A stretch of 64,000 nt of DNA from Thiorhodovibrio winogradskyi (GCF_036208045.1 NZ_CP121472.1:3607531-3671530); one strand, 5' to 3'. Positions 7,740 to 15,887 are shown, numbered from the stretch's first letter. The notes: generated from the sequence alone by a model not told the origin. A program made the numbers and translations.

Positions 7740-8741
7740 ATGACAGCCGACACCCAAGCCACCGACACCAGCGACAAACCCGACTACGACAGCCCCTGGA
7801 AAGAAGCGCTGGAGCGGTTCTTCCCGGAGTTTCTCGCGCTGCTGTTTCCGGCCATCTATGATCAGATCGACTGGAGCGTGGCACCGGAGTTTCTCGACAA
7901 AGAACTCCAGCAGATCGGCGGCAACAGCCCGCGCGGTCGCCGCTATGCCGATAAACTGGTTCGGGTGCGCGCCAAAGACGGCAGCGATCTGTATGTGCTG
8001 ATCCATGTCGAAGTCCAAGGCGATGCTGAAAGCGACTTTAGCGCACGGATGTTTCTGTATCAGACCCGCCTGCGTGATCGTTACACGATCGATGTCGTCA
8101 GCCTCGCGGTCTTAACCGACACCAGCCCTAGCTTTCGCCCCAAGTCATTTCGCCACGCCCGCTGGGGCTGCGGGATCGTCTTTCGCTTCCCCATGGTCAA
8201 ACTGCTCGACTACGCTGAACCTGAGCGCTGGGCCGAGCTGGAAGCGAGCGATAATGTCTTCGCCTTGGTGGTGATGGCGCAGATTCGGGCCAAAGTGACT
8301 GACGATGCCGAGACACTGAAACGCTGGAAATTCCGTTTGATGCGCCTGATGTATGAGCGCGGCTATGAGCGGGTGCTGATTGAAGAGCTCTTCCGCATCA
8401 TCGACTGGATGGTGCGCCTGCCCGAGAAGCTGGAAGCCGAATTTCGCCAAGAACTCTATGAATTAGAGGAGCAATACCACATGCCTTATGTCACTACGGT
8501 GGAACAAGCCGGGATTGAGAAGGGGAAGATTCTGGGGATGGAGCTGGGTGTGCAGCAGGGGATGGAGCTAGGAGTGCAGCAGGGCGAAGCCAGGACAATC
8601 CTGCGCTTGCTTGATCAAAAATTCGGTCCGGAGGTCGTCCAAATGCACCGCGAGCGCATTGAACAAGCCGAACTTGAGCAACTCGACACCTGGCTGGGCC
8701 GCATCCTTAGCGCCGACAGTCCTGAGACCATCTTCCACTGA
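7740..8741 (+). CDS. Rpn-type nuclease/transposase-like protein, second family
   Basis: A 333-residue protein starting at ATG 7740. 'DSPWKEALERFFPEFLALLFP' at the start, 'ADKLVRVRAKDGSDLYVLIHVEVQG' (PD-(D/E)xK core with Glu-x-Gln) and a long helical C-terminus place it with DUF4351/Rpn-type proteins, but it is only distantly like the rpn gene at 3831. Near residues 255-280 the motif 'MELGVQQG' is repeated in tandem, a likely site of length variation. It is complete and its frame is clean. The expected activity is DNA cleavage; the biological role is unproven. Confidence 0.85.
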   Translation: MTADTQATDTSDKPDYDSPWKEALERFFPEFLALLFPAIYDQIDWSVAPEFLDKELQQIGGNSPRGRRYADKLVRVRAKDGSDLYVLIHVEVQGDAESDFSARMFLYQTRLRDRYTIDVVSLAVLTDTSPSFRPKSFRHARWGCGIVFRFPMVKLLDYAEPERWAELEASDNVFALVVMAQIRAKVTDDAETLKRWKFRLMRLMYERGYERVLIEELFRIIDWMVRLPEKLEAEFRQELYELEEQYHMPYVTTVEQAGIEKGKILGMELGVQQGMELGVQQGEARTILRLLDQKFGPEVVQMHRERIEQAELEQLDTWLGRILSADSPETIFH

Positions 8742-8770
8742 CCAAATCCAAGGGGGCCGGCACACATTGA

Positions 8771-8980
8771 TTCATTTCATATGTCACCCCTCAAGCCACG
8801 ACTCGCGCCGATGCCGGTTACCCCCCAGGGCTCGAAACCAAAGCCCGCATCACCGCGCGCTTCGTCCAGCGCAAGCGCGCCGAATACGACAAACTCAGAG
8901 CGGAGCTAGAGCAAATCATCGCCGAGGCCGCAGCAGAAGGGCTGCTTAATCCCGCACTTGAACCAACCCCGTGCAGATAA
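8771..8980 (+). pseudogene. C-terminal remnant of an unidentified protein
   Basis: A 69-codon open stretch without any start codon ends at TAA 8978. Its middle, 'LETKARITARFVQRKRAEYDKLRAELEQIIAEAAAEG', is a strongly predicted charged helix. I cannot place the family; it could be the tail of a large multidomain protein. The next rpn fragment begins about 40 bases downstream, just behind a tag. Confidence 0.35.
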
Positions 8981-8997
8981 CGGAACCCAAGAAAATG

Positions 8998-9018
8998 TGG
9001 CCCGTCCCTGATTTTTCC
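8998..9018. repeat. Family-A tag at the start of an rpn fragment
   Basis: The bases 'ggcccgtccctgatttttcc' are a diverged family-A tag. The first rpn-derived codon (His of 'HDQGF') follows immediately at 9019, so the breakpoint lies exactly at the tag. Confidence 0.6.
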
Positions 9019-9201
9019 CATGATCAGGGGTTTGAGCAAGGCCGCAAGGAAGGCCGCGACGAAGGCCGCCAGGAAGAACGGAATAAAACAGCACTGGTCA
9101 TGCTGCAGGGCGGGCAACTGGATGTCGCCACCATTGCCCGTTACACCGACCTCAGCGAAACCGAGGTGCAAGAACTCGCAGATGGCCGCGCAAAACACTG
9201 A
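9019..9201 (+). pseudogene. rpn C-terminal fragment
   Basis: Sixty residues, '[20 protein letters not shown]' to '[18 protein letters not shown]', are the tail of the rpn gene at 3831 with a longer 'KEGRDEGR' charged repeat. The nuclease domain is missing. The frame extends back to a possible start at 8971, so a 76-residue product could still be made. The usual lead-in 'gccgccaagt' and a family-A tag (9230-9256) follow. Confidence 0.85.
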
Positions 9202-9229
9202 TATCCATCAAATCAAGCCGCCAAGTAAA

Positions 9230-9256
9230 AAAACCAGACCCGTCCGGGTTTTCTCT
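9230..9256. repeat. Family-A tag after the rpn fragment
   Basis: Contains 'gacccgtccgggttttctct' at 9237-9256; an IS1111 transposase fragment follows within a few bases. Confidence 0.65.
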
Positions 9257-9262
9257 ATCCAT

Positions 9263-9975
9263 GGTGCGCGGGCACCTGATCGGAACAGGGGGCGCTGGGT
9301 CGAGAAAAAGGAGAACGCTTTCAGTCACTGGGCGCGTGATCTCAAGCAGCGCCGTCATGCCAACGTCGCCATTGTCGCCATGGCCAATAAGCTCGCGCGC
9401 ATAGCTTGGGCGGTGATGACCACCGGCAAGCGCTTCGATGCCGCGCGCGGGGCGCTCGCGAAGCCAGCGCCCGTGACGGCCTAACGCCGCATCGGCCATG
9501 ACCTTTATCGATTAACTGCCCTGACCAGGGCATCAACCGAGTTCCACACCACGAGTTGCGAAGAGTGAATTTCACTGTGATGGCATGAAAGGGACGACCG
9601 CCTCGCAGAAAACCTGGAAGGGGCCGAAGCTAGGTAGTTCAATTTGGCAGGATTCCCTGTCTTCCAGCTCATGCAGTTTTTTCGACGTCACGACCCCGGT
9701 TTTTTGTAAATTATTACAATAACTTACGCCTTATTCTGGGCATAAATCGTGCGGGTCGAGAAAGTGCATGAATCAGGTCAAATTGAACTACCTAGGCCGA
9801 AGCCAGCATCTGCTGAGACTGGGAGCCTGATTGAGGACGGCGAGGTACGCGCATTCCATCAGGGCACGGGGATCACGGGGATCCCGATATCGATGCCGGA
9901 TATATGGCTGCAACGTTTCCTTCTGCTGATCAGCGATTTTCCTCTTGCATCGCGGGGCGGACCATATATGGTCCC
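9263..9975 (+). mobile_element. IS1111-type element, 5'-truncated, interrupted by a MITE
   Basis: From 9263 the sequence matches the 3' part of the complete element at 36090-37613: the C-terminal 73 codons of the transposase (to TAA at 9482-9484), then the noncoding right end with 'cgagttccacaccacgagtt' and the terminal repeat 'gcggggcggaccat' near 9952-9965. A 166-base MITE interrupts the noncoding part. The left half of the element is missing, so it cannot move by itself. What remains is the part that, in the IS1111 group, is expected to encode the guide (bridge) RNA. Confidence 0.8.
9630..9795. mobile_element. MITE, 166 bp, with target-site duplication
   Basis: Perfect 17-base terminal inverted repeats ('ctaggtagttcaatttg' at 9630 and its complement ending at 9795) enclose noncoding DNA. 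The bases 'gccgaag' stand on both sides (9623-9629 and 9796-9802) as a 7-base target duplication. Removing the element and one duplicate restores the IS1111 right-end sequence seen at 37430-37475. No transposase with matching ends is in the window. Confidence 0.8.
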
Positions 9976-10009
9976 TTTTGTCTTATTTTTACGATGAGCG
10001 AGGTTCCTG

Positions 10010-10246
10010 ATGCGCGCATTACGACAAATCTATGACAGCTTACCGCCAATGATTGAAATTCCGTTGGATTTACGCCGTCGGCACGTTGAGGTTGTGTTTC
10101 TGGAGCTCGAAGACAATAATGTGCCGGGCGTTGCCGCGAGCGTTGACTGGCCGGCGGGTTTGTATGAGCGCACGTCTGGTGCCTGGCAAGGCGAGTTGTT
10201 CCGTGAGCCACAGGGAGAGTACGAGCAACGTCGGGAGATAGAGTGA
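10010..10246 (+). CDS. Probable antitoxin paired with a PIN toxin
   Basis: A 78-residue protein starting at ATG 10010 behind 'gcgagg'. It is acidic in its C-terminal half ('FREPQGEYEQRREIE') and its stop overlaps the start of the PIN toxin, the usual arrangement of antitoxin first. The sequence itself ('IDLRRRHVEVVFLELED...') is not clearly a known antitoxin fold, so the call rests mainly on position and size. Confidence 0.65.
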   Translation: MRALRQIYDSLPPMIEIPLDLRRRHVEVVFLELEDNNVPGVAASVDWPAGLYERTSGAWQGELFREPQGEYEQRREIE

Positions 10247-10653
10247 TGTGGCTCCCGGATACCAATGTCTGGATTGCTTATCTGAATCCGCGACCATCAG
10301 TGGTCAAGCAGGCGATGCGCGTTCATCCGGCAGCGGAGATTCATCTCTGCGATATCGTGAAGGCCGAGCTAGTCTTCGGCGCTTACAAAAGTCAGCGCAT
10401 GGAGGCGAATCTGGCTGTATTGGAAGACCTGTTTCAGCACTTTTATTCCGTGCCGTTCGATGGCGGTGCGGCGCGTGAGTTTGGTCGAATTCGCGCCGAA
10501 CTCCAGCGTGTCGGTACGCCGATCGGTCCTTATGATCTTCAGATCGCGGCGATTGCCTTATCCCATGATTTCACACTGGTGACGCACAATATCGACGAAT
10601 TCAGGCGAGTTCGGGGCTTGCGATACGAAGACTGGGAAGCGGATACCGTTTGA
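10246..10653 (+). CDS. vapC: VapC-type PIN ribonuclease toxin
   Basis: A 135-residue PIN domain: 'LPDTNVWIAYLN' gives the first catalytic Asp, 'IVKAELVFGAY' the Glu, and 'GPYDLQIAAIALSHDFTLVTHNIDEF' the remaining Asp residues. PIN toxins cleave RNA, often initiator tRNA. Start ATG 10246 overlaps the antitoxin stop by one base (a GTG one codon earlier is possible). Length and motifs are complete. The TA-associated palindromic repeat follows at 10692. Confidence 0.85.
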   Translation: MWLPDTNVWIAYLNPRPSVVKQAMRVHPAAEIHLCDIVKAELVFGAYKSQRMEANLAVLEDLFQHFYSVPFDGGAAREFGRIRAELQRVGTPIGPYDLQIAAIALSHDFTLVTHNIDEFRRVRGLRYEDWEADTV

Positions 10654-10691
10654 TTGGAAATGCGGGTATCCCACCCGATGGTTGCGCTTGA

Positions 10692-10795
10692 ATCCCGATG
10701 ACTCGGGAGCGGGGTTGTCTGCGGTTTTGGGCATCCGTGCCCGAGGGGTCAGCCGCGCCGGATTGGGCTTAGGTTTGGCCCAGCTAGAATGGGTC
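10692..10795. repeat. TA-associated palindromic repeat, copy 1 (left part missing)
   Basis: Contains 'cccgatgactcgggagcggg' and 'gcatccgtgcccgaggggtc', as in copies at 14586, 35945 and 38594. This copy lacks the left 'caccccaccacag' arm. It stands directly after a vapC gene and before a family-B tag. Confidence 0.75.
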
Positions 10796-10801
10796 GGAAA
10801 T

Positions 10802-10827
10802 GAATTCGAGCCTGGAACCTTTAATTC
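10802..10827. repeat. Family-B tag, reverse orientation, at an rpn breakpoint
   Basis: Contains 'aattcgagcctggaacctt', the complement of the 'AAGGTTCCAGGCTCGAATT' tag common at 43-53 kb. The rpn fragment starts at the next bases (10828). Confidence 0.7.
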
Positions 10828-11415
10828 ATGCTCAGCGAGCAACCCATTGTTGGTAGCAGCTACCGCGCGATCAAGCCCGTTATCGGCATTCACCTGCTCG
10901 ACTTCACGCTGTTTGATCAGCCCAAGTACGCCAACAAGGCGCTGTGGAACTTCGCGCTGCGCGATAGTGAATGCTGTGAGGTGAGTCTCGGGCGCGAATT
11001 GCAGATTCACATTGTCGAACTGCGCAAGGCCGACAAGATTCGGCAACTACCCGAGCGATTGTCAGCCTGGATCGCCTACTTTGAGCACTGGAACGAGGAC
11101 GCTGTCATGAACAACTTGGCCCATCCCCCCATCCAGCAGGCACGCACGAAGCTGCGTGTGATGAGCGCCGATGAAGAAGCCCGTTACTGGGCTGAAGCGC
11201 GCGAGAAAGCCATGCGCGATGAGGCAACGCTGATCGGTGATGCGCATGATCAGGGGTTTGAGGAAGGACACAAGGAAGGCGACCGGCAGGCACGCCAGCA
11301 AACAGCACTGGCCATGCTGCAGGGCGGGCAACTGGATGTCGCCACCATTGCCCGTTACACCGACCTCAGCGAAACCGAGGTGCAAGAACTCGCAGATAGC
11401 CGTGCAAAACACTGA
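10828..11415 (+). pseudogene. rpn fragment lacking the nuclease core
   Basis: The 195-codon frame 'MLSEQPIVGSSYRAIKPVIGIHLLDF' to 'LADSRAKH' equals residues from about 100 onwards of the rpn protein. The Asp and Glu-x-Gln catalytic motif is removed by the breakpoint at the tag. Because the ATG ('MLSEQP') is intact, an open C-terminal polypeptide remains. The variable charged region here is 'EEGHKEGDRQARQQT', different from the other copies. Confidence 0.85.
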
Positions 11416-11442
11416 TATCCCTCAAACCAAGCCGCCAAGTGA

Positions 11443-11495
11443 AAAATCTGACCCGTCCCGGTTTTCTCCGTCCCGGTTTTCTCCGGTTTTCTCCC
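11443..11495. repeat. Family-A tag, partially triplicated
   Basis: The tag is followed by two further partial units, so 'cggttttctcc' occurs three times in a row. The second 1.6-kb repeat begins at the very next base (11496). Stuttered tags of this kind also occur at 13100 and 15870. Confidence 0.75.
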
Positions 11496-11915
11496 TCGGC
11501 AACAACTGCAAGGTGCAGAACAACGCCTGCAATTTACGATGCCGTGACGCTCGAAGATGATGTTTTCTGTGGTCCCAGAATGGTCTTCACCAATGTCATC
11601 AACCCGCGCTCAGCCATCAACCGCAAGGAGGAATACCGCCACACCCTGGTCAAGCAAGGTGCGACCATTGGGGCGAATGCGACAATCCTCTGCGGCGTGA
11701 CCCTGGGGCAGTACTGCTTCATCGGTGCCGGTGCCGTCATCACCAAGGATGTCAAGCCCTATGCGCTCATGGCTGGCGTTCCGGCGCGTCAGATCGGCTG
11801 GATGAGCGCCCATGGCGAACGCCTCGACTTGCCGCTTGAGGGTGAGGGACAAGCCCGGTGTTTCGCAACCGGGCAACGCTATCGGCTGGTCGATGGGCGC
11901 ATCGCGACGTCCTGA
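11496..11915 (+). pseudogene. WbpD-like acetyltransferase, N-terminally truncated copy
   Basis: The start of the gene is replaced by the tag; the body from 'NNCKVQNN' to '[11 protein letters not shown]' is the same as at 3173-3592, including the one-base insertion near 11530. No translation start suits the long frame, so it is a passenger of the duplicated segment. Confidence 0.8.
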
Positions 11916-12153
11916 CCTCATTGATGTCCCCCCTTTATGTCCAAAGGACACTCTAGGATGACACCCATTTTTGCTGATGCGGTTCAACCTGCCGAACTTG
12001 CCGGCTGAGAGAAGTCTGGTTTCAGGCCGCTGTGGTCTGGTATAAACAAGACCCGTCCCGGGTTTCCACAATGCCTGCCCCATCGCTGGAAAAGCCCACC
12101 TTGTGGGCATCGACAAACACAAGCACTTTTTCACTCGGGTCGCGACCGACACC

Positions 12154-13035
12154 ATGGCTGAGAACACGCACAACCTACTTGATCCAAAGAATGACTATGT
12201 CTTCTTCCGCCTCTTCTCCGAAGAGCCGGAGCTGCTGATCGATCTGATCAACGCCGTGCGTGCAGACCAGCCACCGATCACCGAGATCACGCTGCTCGAT
12301 GCGCGCCTCACACCTGAGCGCATCCAGGGCAAGCGCCTGGTTTTAGACCTGAAGGCCATCGACGAGCATGGGCAGCGCTACAATATTGAAATGCAGGTGC
12401 GCAGTTTCGGCGCCTGGGGGGCGCGCGGCACGCTCTACGCAGCGCGGATGCTCAGCGAGCAACCCCATGCGGGCAGCAGCTACCGCGCGATCAAGCCCGT
12501 CATCGGCATTCACCTGCTCGACTTCACGCTGTTTGATCAGCCAAAGTACGCCAACAAGGCACTGTGGAACTTCGCGCTGCGCGATAGCGAATGCTGTGAG
12601 ATGAGTCTCGGGCGCGAATTGCAGATTCACATTGTCGAACTGCGCAAGGCCGACAAGATTCGGCAACTGCCCGAGTGCCTGTCAGCCTGGGTCGCCTACT
12701 TTGAGCACTGGAACGAGGACGCTGTCATGAACAACCTGGCCCATCCCCCCATCCAGCAGGCCCGCGCCAAGCTGCGTGTGATGAGCGCGGATGAAGAAGC
12801 CCGCTACTGGGCTGAAGCACGCGAGAAGGCGCTGCGCGATGAGGCAACGTTAATCGGCGATGCGCATGATCAGGGGTTTGAGAAAGGTCGAGACGAAGGC
12901 CGCCAAGAAGAGCGGCACAAAACCGCACTGGCCATGCTGCAGGGCGAGCAACTGGATGTCGCCACCATCGCCAGTTACACCGACCTCAGCGAAACCGAGG
13001 TGCAAGAACTCGCAGATAGCCGTGCAAAGCACTGA
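12154..13035 (+). CDS. rpn: Rpn-family nuclease, intact copy 2
   Basis: The same 293 residues as the copy at 3831-4712, from ATG 12154, with the full PD-(D/E)xK core and C-terminal tail. The two copies look identical over the gene. Since four other copies have decayed, two identical intact ones suggest recent duplication. Downstream tag and gene differ from copy 1: here a VapB-like antitoxin fragment follows. Confidence 0.9.
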   Translation: MAENTHNLLDPKNDYVFFRLFSEEPELLIDLINAVRADQPPITEITLLDARLTPERIQGKRLVLDLKAIDEHGQRYNIEMQVRSFGAWGARGTLYAARMLSEQPHAGSSYRAIKPVIGIHLLDFTLFDQPKYANKALWNFALRDSECCEMSLGRELQIHIVELRKADKIRQLPECLSAWVAYFEHWNEDAVMNNLAHPPIQQARAKLRVMSADEEARYWAEAREKALRDEATLIGDAHDQGFEKGRDEGRQEERHKTALAMLQGEQLDVATIASYTDLSETEVQELADSRAKH

Positions 13036-13069
13036 TATCCCTCAAACCAAGCCGCCAAGTGAAAAACCG

Positions 13070-13117
13070 AGTGAAAAACCGGACCCGTCCCGGTTTTCTC
13101 TGCCGGTTTTCTCTGCC
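13070..13117. repeat. Family-A tag with one stuttered unit
   Basis: Contains 'GGACCCGTCCCGGTTTTCTC' and then a second 'gccggttttctct'. It ends in the first codons of the antitoxin below, replacing that gene's start codon. Confidence 0.7.
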
Positions 13118-13369
13118 ATCGAATTTGAGGCTCATCTAAAAGACGGCGTTATTTGCCTACCGGCTACTGACCGGCGTTGGCGGGAAGACCGTCCCGTAAA
13201 AGTCATCGTTCTGGTGGACTACGAGACGCCTCACTCGCCCCCGCGGGACGCGAGTCAGCGGCTATCCGCTATCCTGGACATCAGCCGACGCTGCGCGGCA
13301 GCTCCAGAACTCGATCCGCGCGGCGCGGATGAAATCATCGGCTACGATGCAAATGGACTGCCGAGATAA
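13115..13369 (+). CDS. VapB-like antitoxin, start codon replaced by a tag
   Basis: The 84 codons 'AIEFEAHLKDGVICLPATDRRW...VKVIVLVDYE' to 'ADEIIGYDANGLPR' match antitoxins usually paired with PIN toxins; the acidic 'EIIGYDxNGLPR' tail is typical. The expected initial Met codon is gone because the tag joins at Ala2. The frame is open into the upstream rpn tail sequence (from 12860), so a fused product could in principle be made. The PIN toxin follows after 11 bases. Confidence 0.65.
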   Translation, partial: AIEFEAHLKDGVICLPATDRRWREDRPVKVIVLVDYETPHSPPRDASQRLSAILDISRRCAAAPELDPRGADEIIGYDANGLPR

Positions 13370-13380
13370 GTGACACCCAC

Positions 13381-13809
13381 ATGGTCATCGATACCTCATC
13401 GCTTGTGTGCATCCTGCTGGACGAGCCCGAAGCCGAGCGCCACGCCCGCCGTTTGAGCGAGATGGATTCGCCCAATGTCATGTCGGCCGCCACCTGGCTT
13501 GAAACCATGCCCATCATCAGCGCGCGACGTGGCGAGCTGGGTCGGCAAAGCCTTGAGGAATTGCTCGTGCTAGCCATGATCGACATCCAGCCCGTCGATG
13601 CCGAACTGGCGCGCATCGCTTATCACGCCTGGCTGCAATACGGCAAGGGGCGTCATCCAGCCGGCCTGAACTTCGGTGATTGTTTTTCCTACGCGCTCGC
13701 GAAGAAGCTCCAAGAGCCGCTCTTGTTCAAGGGCGCGGATTTCTCCAAAACCGATCCTCGGAAGCAAGGTAGTCATCGACGCTCAGATGAAACTGTCGGG
13801 CGAGGTTAG
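13381..13809 (+). CDS. vapC: VapC-type PIN ribonuclease toxin
   Basis: A 142-residue protein from ATG 13381 with all PIN landmarks: 'MVIDTSSLVCILLDEPEAER', 'MSAATWLET' and 'GLNFGDCFSYALAKKLQEPLLFKGADFSKTD'. The tail after 'FSKTD' ('PRKQGSHRRSDETVGRG') does not look like the usual short ending and may result from a late frameshift, but the catalytic domain is complete. With its antitoxin start lost, regulation is uncertain. Confidence 0.8.
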   Translation: MVIDTSSLVCILLDEPEAERHARRLSEMDSPNVMSAATWLETMPIISARRGELGRQSLEELLVLAMIDIQPVDAELARIAYHAWLQYGKGRHPAGLNFGDCFSYALAKKLQEPLLFKGADFSKTDPRKQGSHRRSDETVGRG

Positions 13810-13934
13810 TCATGGAGCGCGCATCCCCTTGTTGATCGATTGGTAACTTTCAGCCGACTGCCCGATTCTACCTCGGGCCATCAAGCAATTCCTTTGATTT
13901 CACCAAACCACTGTCCCCACAATTGTGGCCGGCT

Positions 13935-13975
13935 GGGGCGCAGTAGAGAGAATTAAGTATATGTCCCCAGAATTC
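13935..13975. other. Empty target site matching the IS1111 insertion point
   Basis: The bases 'cagtagagagaattaagtat' followed by 'atgtccccagaattcc' equal the two flanks of the complete IS1111 element joined together (36069-36089 and 37614-37625). The stretch 13810-13982 otherwise has no gene; 13905-13930 carries 'ctgtccccacaattgtggcc', a tag-like palindrome. Confidence 0.7.
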
Positions 13976-13982
13976 CTTCAAT

Positions 13983-14300
13983 TTATTCATAGGTGTGGCT
14001 TGAGTGCGCTGCGATATATTCGCGCAGTACCCCATCAATGCGGGTTTGCCAGCCTGGGCCATCGGCCTTGAAGTGTTCGAGGACTTCGGTGGAAAGTCGG
14101 ATTGAAATGGTCTGCTTGACCTTCTTGGTCTGCGCGCGCACCTCAGACCATGGACGCAGATCGGCCATTTCCTCGTCGGTTAGCTCGCGGGCATCTGGAT
14201 CAGCCGCGATACCCGCTTGGATGCGAGCTTCTTCTTCTTCAGTATTGAGCAGAAAGACGCGACCAGACTTAGAGGTGATGAATGTAGGTTCGTTTTTCAT
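13983..14300 (-). CDS. brnA: BrnA antitoxin
   Basis: A 105-residue antitoxin from ATG 14300 ('MKNEPTFITSKSGRVFLLNTEEEEARI') with a C-terminal ribbon-helix-helix: 'KQTISIRLSTEVLEHFKADGPGWQTRIDGVLREYI'. BrnA binds the BrnT toxin and represses its own operon through the RHH domain. It overlaps the end of brnT by 32 bases, the usual toxin-first order. The reading frame is intact. Confidence 0.88.
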   Translation of the reverse strand: MKNEPTFITSKSGRVFLLNTEEEEARIQAGIAADPDARELTDEEMADLRPWSEVRAQTKKVKQTISIRLSTEVLEHFKADGPGWQTRIDGVLREYIAAHSSHTYE

Positions 14301-14538
14301 GATTCTCTGCTTGGCGCAAACTGATGATACGGTAGACATCGTTTTCTTCTGTGAACACGACGCAATAAATGCGATTCCCAATCGGCGCAAAACCGATCCA
14401 GCGTCTTTCCTCGTAAGCCTCCCGGGTGTCTTCGCGCACCCAGGCTAAGCTCCATTCAAGATCAGCGGCTAACCCCAAAGACACGCCATGCTTGGCCATG
14501 TTGCGGCGGTCTTTGTCGGGATCAAACTCAATCTCCAT
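14269..14538 (-). CDS. brnT: BrnT ribonuclease toxin
   Basis: An 89-residue toxin from ATG 14538: 'MEIEFDPDKDRRNMAKHGVSLGLAADLEW' and 'RRWIGFAPIGNRIYCVVFTEENDVYRIISLRQAENHEKR' are diagnostic of BrnT, a RelE-like-fold RNase that inhibits translation. It is complete. Upstream lies a leader of about 50 bases and then the palindromic repeat, also shared with the brnT-brnA fusion at 35897, so the two loci are paralogous beyond the coding region. Confidence 0.88.
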   Translation of the reverse strand: MEIEFDPDKDRRNMAKHGVSLGLAADLEWSLAWVREDTREAYEERRWIGFAPIGNRIYCVVFTEENDVYRIISLRQAENHEKRTYIHHL

Positions 14539-14585
14539 AAGCGGATAGTTTAGAGACCGTCGCGATCTCAGGCAAATCCGCAGCC

Positions 14586-14712
14586 GCACCCCACCACAGC
14601 AAAAACCCCGCCCCGATGACTCGGGAGCGGGGTTGTCTTGGGCTGTGGGCATCCGAGCCCGAGGGGTCAGCCGTGCCGGGTGGCGGTTAGGCTTGGCCCG
14701 GCTGGGGTGCTG
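14586..14712. repeat. TA-associated palindromic repeat, copy 2
   Basis: Runs from 'gcaccccaccacagc' to 'gctggggtgctg', so the outer arms are complementary. Inside, 'ccccgccccgatgactcggg' and 'agcgggg' form a strong hairpin. It lies just upstream of brnT. Confidence 0.8.
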
Positions 14713-14829
14713 TCTATCATATCCGCAACGCCTCACCCCAGGACTTACAGGGCGACTATCATCCCTTGTGCGCTCAAGCCAATTGACCGCCGCTTGACGG
14801 ACCACCGACAGAGCAGGTAAACGCAAAAC

Positions 14830-15085
14830 ATGACCACGATCCAAACATCAGCCACCTACCTTGATGGTCGCATCACTGTGCATCCTGACATCTGCAACGG
14901 CCACCCAACCATTCGCGGCATGCGTATTACAGCCGAGGCCGTGCTCGGCTTCCTGAGCGCGGGAGAATCACCAGCGGAAATTTTGCGCCAATACCCATCT
15001 TTAGGAACCGGCAGACATTGATGCCTGCCTACGCTTTGCCGCAGACCTGATGGCGCGTCGCTTCAGTCTGCGAAAAGTCGCCTGA
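14830..15085 (+). pseudogene. DUF433 antitoxin, frameshifted
   Basis: From ATG 14830, 'YLDGRITVHPDICNGHPTIRGMRITAEAVLGFLSAGESPAEILRQYPSL' is a typical DUF433 antitoxin. One extra G near 15003 shifts the frame; the natural ending 'EPADIDACLRFAADLMARRFSLRKVA' lies in the +1 frame to TGA 15083-15085. The toxin ATG overlaps this stop (15085), the normal coupling. The single-base lesion looks recent. Confidence 0.75.
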
Positions 15086-15266
15086 TGCCACGCTTTCTGA
15101 TCGATGTCAATCTCCCGTCACGCTTTGCATACACATTTTTATCGGTAATCTGCGAATGCGCGACTTCCATTATTGCGTTTCCCGCACATGGCCGACAGCG
15201 GTGGAATTGAGCGCATCCAACAGACTGGTTCGCGTCTACAAAGATGATATAGAGGCCATCGAATAA
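15085..15266 (+). pseudogene. DUF5615 PIN-like toxin with internal deletion
   Basis: It begins 'MPRFLIDVNLPSRFA', the proper N-terminus, then jumps at 15130 to the segment shared with 2813-2947 ('[39 protein letters not shown]') in another frame. About 60 central codons with the catalytic Asp residues are missing. Together with the 2690 copy the whole gene can be reconstructed. Confidence 0.75.
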
Positions 15267-15316
15267 ATCGCACAACCATCCTTTGCCCGCATGGAACAAA
15301 CCAGCTTGCTTACCGA

Positions 15317-15718
15317 ATGAGAGCACCCGTGTCTACCCCATACAGCGTCACCCTCGAAGACGATGTCTTTTGCGGTCCCAGCATGGTCTTCACCAATGTC
15401 ATCAACCCGCGCTCAGCCGACAACCGCAAGGAGGAATACCGCCGCACGCTGGTCAAGCAAGGTGCGACCATCGGGGCGAATGCGACGATCCTCTGCGGCA
15501 TGACCCTGGGTGAGTACTGCTTCATTGGGGCGGGCGCCGTCATTACCCGGGATGTCAAGCCCTATGCGCTCATGGCCGGCGTCCCGGCGCGTCAGATTGG
15601 CTGGATGAGCGCTCATGGGGAACGGCTCGACTTGCCGCTTGAGGGTGAGGGACAAGCCCGGTGTTTCGCAACCGGGCAACGCTATCGGCTGGTCGATGGG
15701 CGCATCGCGACGTCCTGA
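15317..15718 (+). pseudogene. WbpD-like acetyltransferase with internal in-frame deletion
   Basis: The frame reads 'MRAPVSTPY' and passes directly to '[24 protein letters not shown]', keeping the C-terminal hexapeptide repeats to '[11 protein letters not shown]' but losing about 66 residues of the first beta-helix coils. Unlike the copy at 2998 it has no frameshift, so a 133-residue protein could be made, but the acceptor site is probably lost. It follows the damaged DUF5615 gene in the same order as at 2.9 kb. Confidence 0.75.
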
Positions 15719-15852
15719 CCTCATTGATGTCCCCCTTTATTTCCAAAGAACACGCTAGGGTTTACACCCATTTTTGCTGATGAGGCTCAGCCTGCCGCAC
15801 TTGCCGGCTCAGAGAAGTCTGGTCTCAGGCCGCTGTGGTCTGGTATAAACAA

Positions 15853-15885
15853 GACCCGTCCCGGGTTTCCACAGGGTTTCCACAT
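15853..15885. repeat. Family-A tag, stuttered
   Basis: 'gacccgtcccgggtttccac' followed by a second 'agggtttccac'; the rpn fragment begins straight after it. Confidence 0.6.
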
Positions 15886-15887
15886 TG

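Larger units (their letters stand above)
11496..13101. repeat. 1.6-kb direct repeat, copy 2
   Basis: Copy of 3173-4778. Both ends coincide with family-A tags: it starts right after the triplicated tag and stops within the tag at 13080-13101. The region 11916-12153 is the rpn leader, without other genes. Confidence 0.95.
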
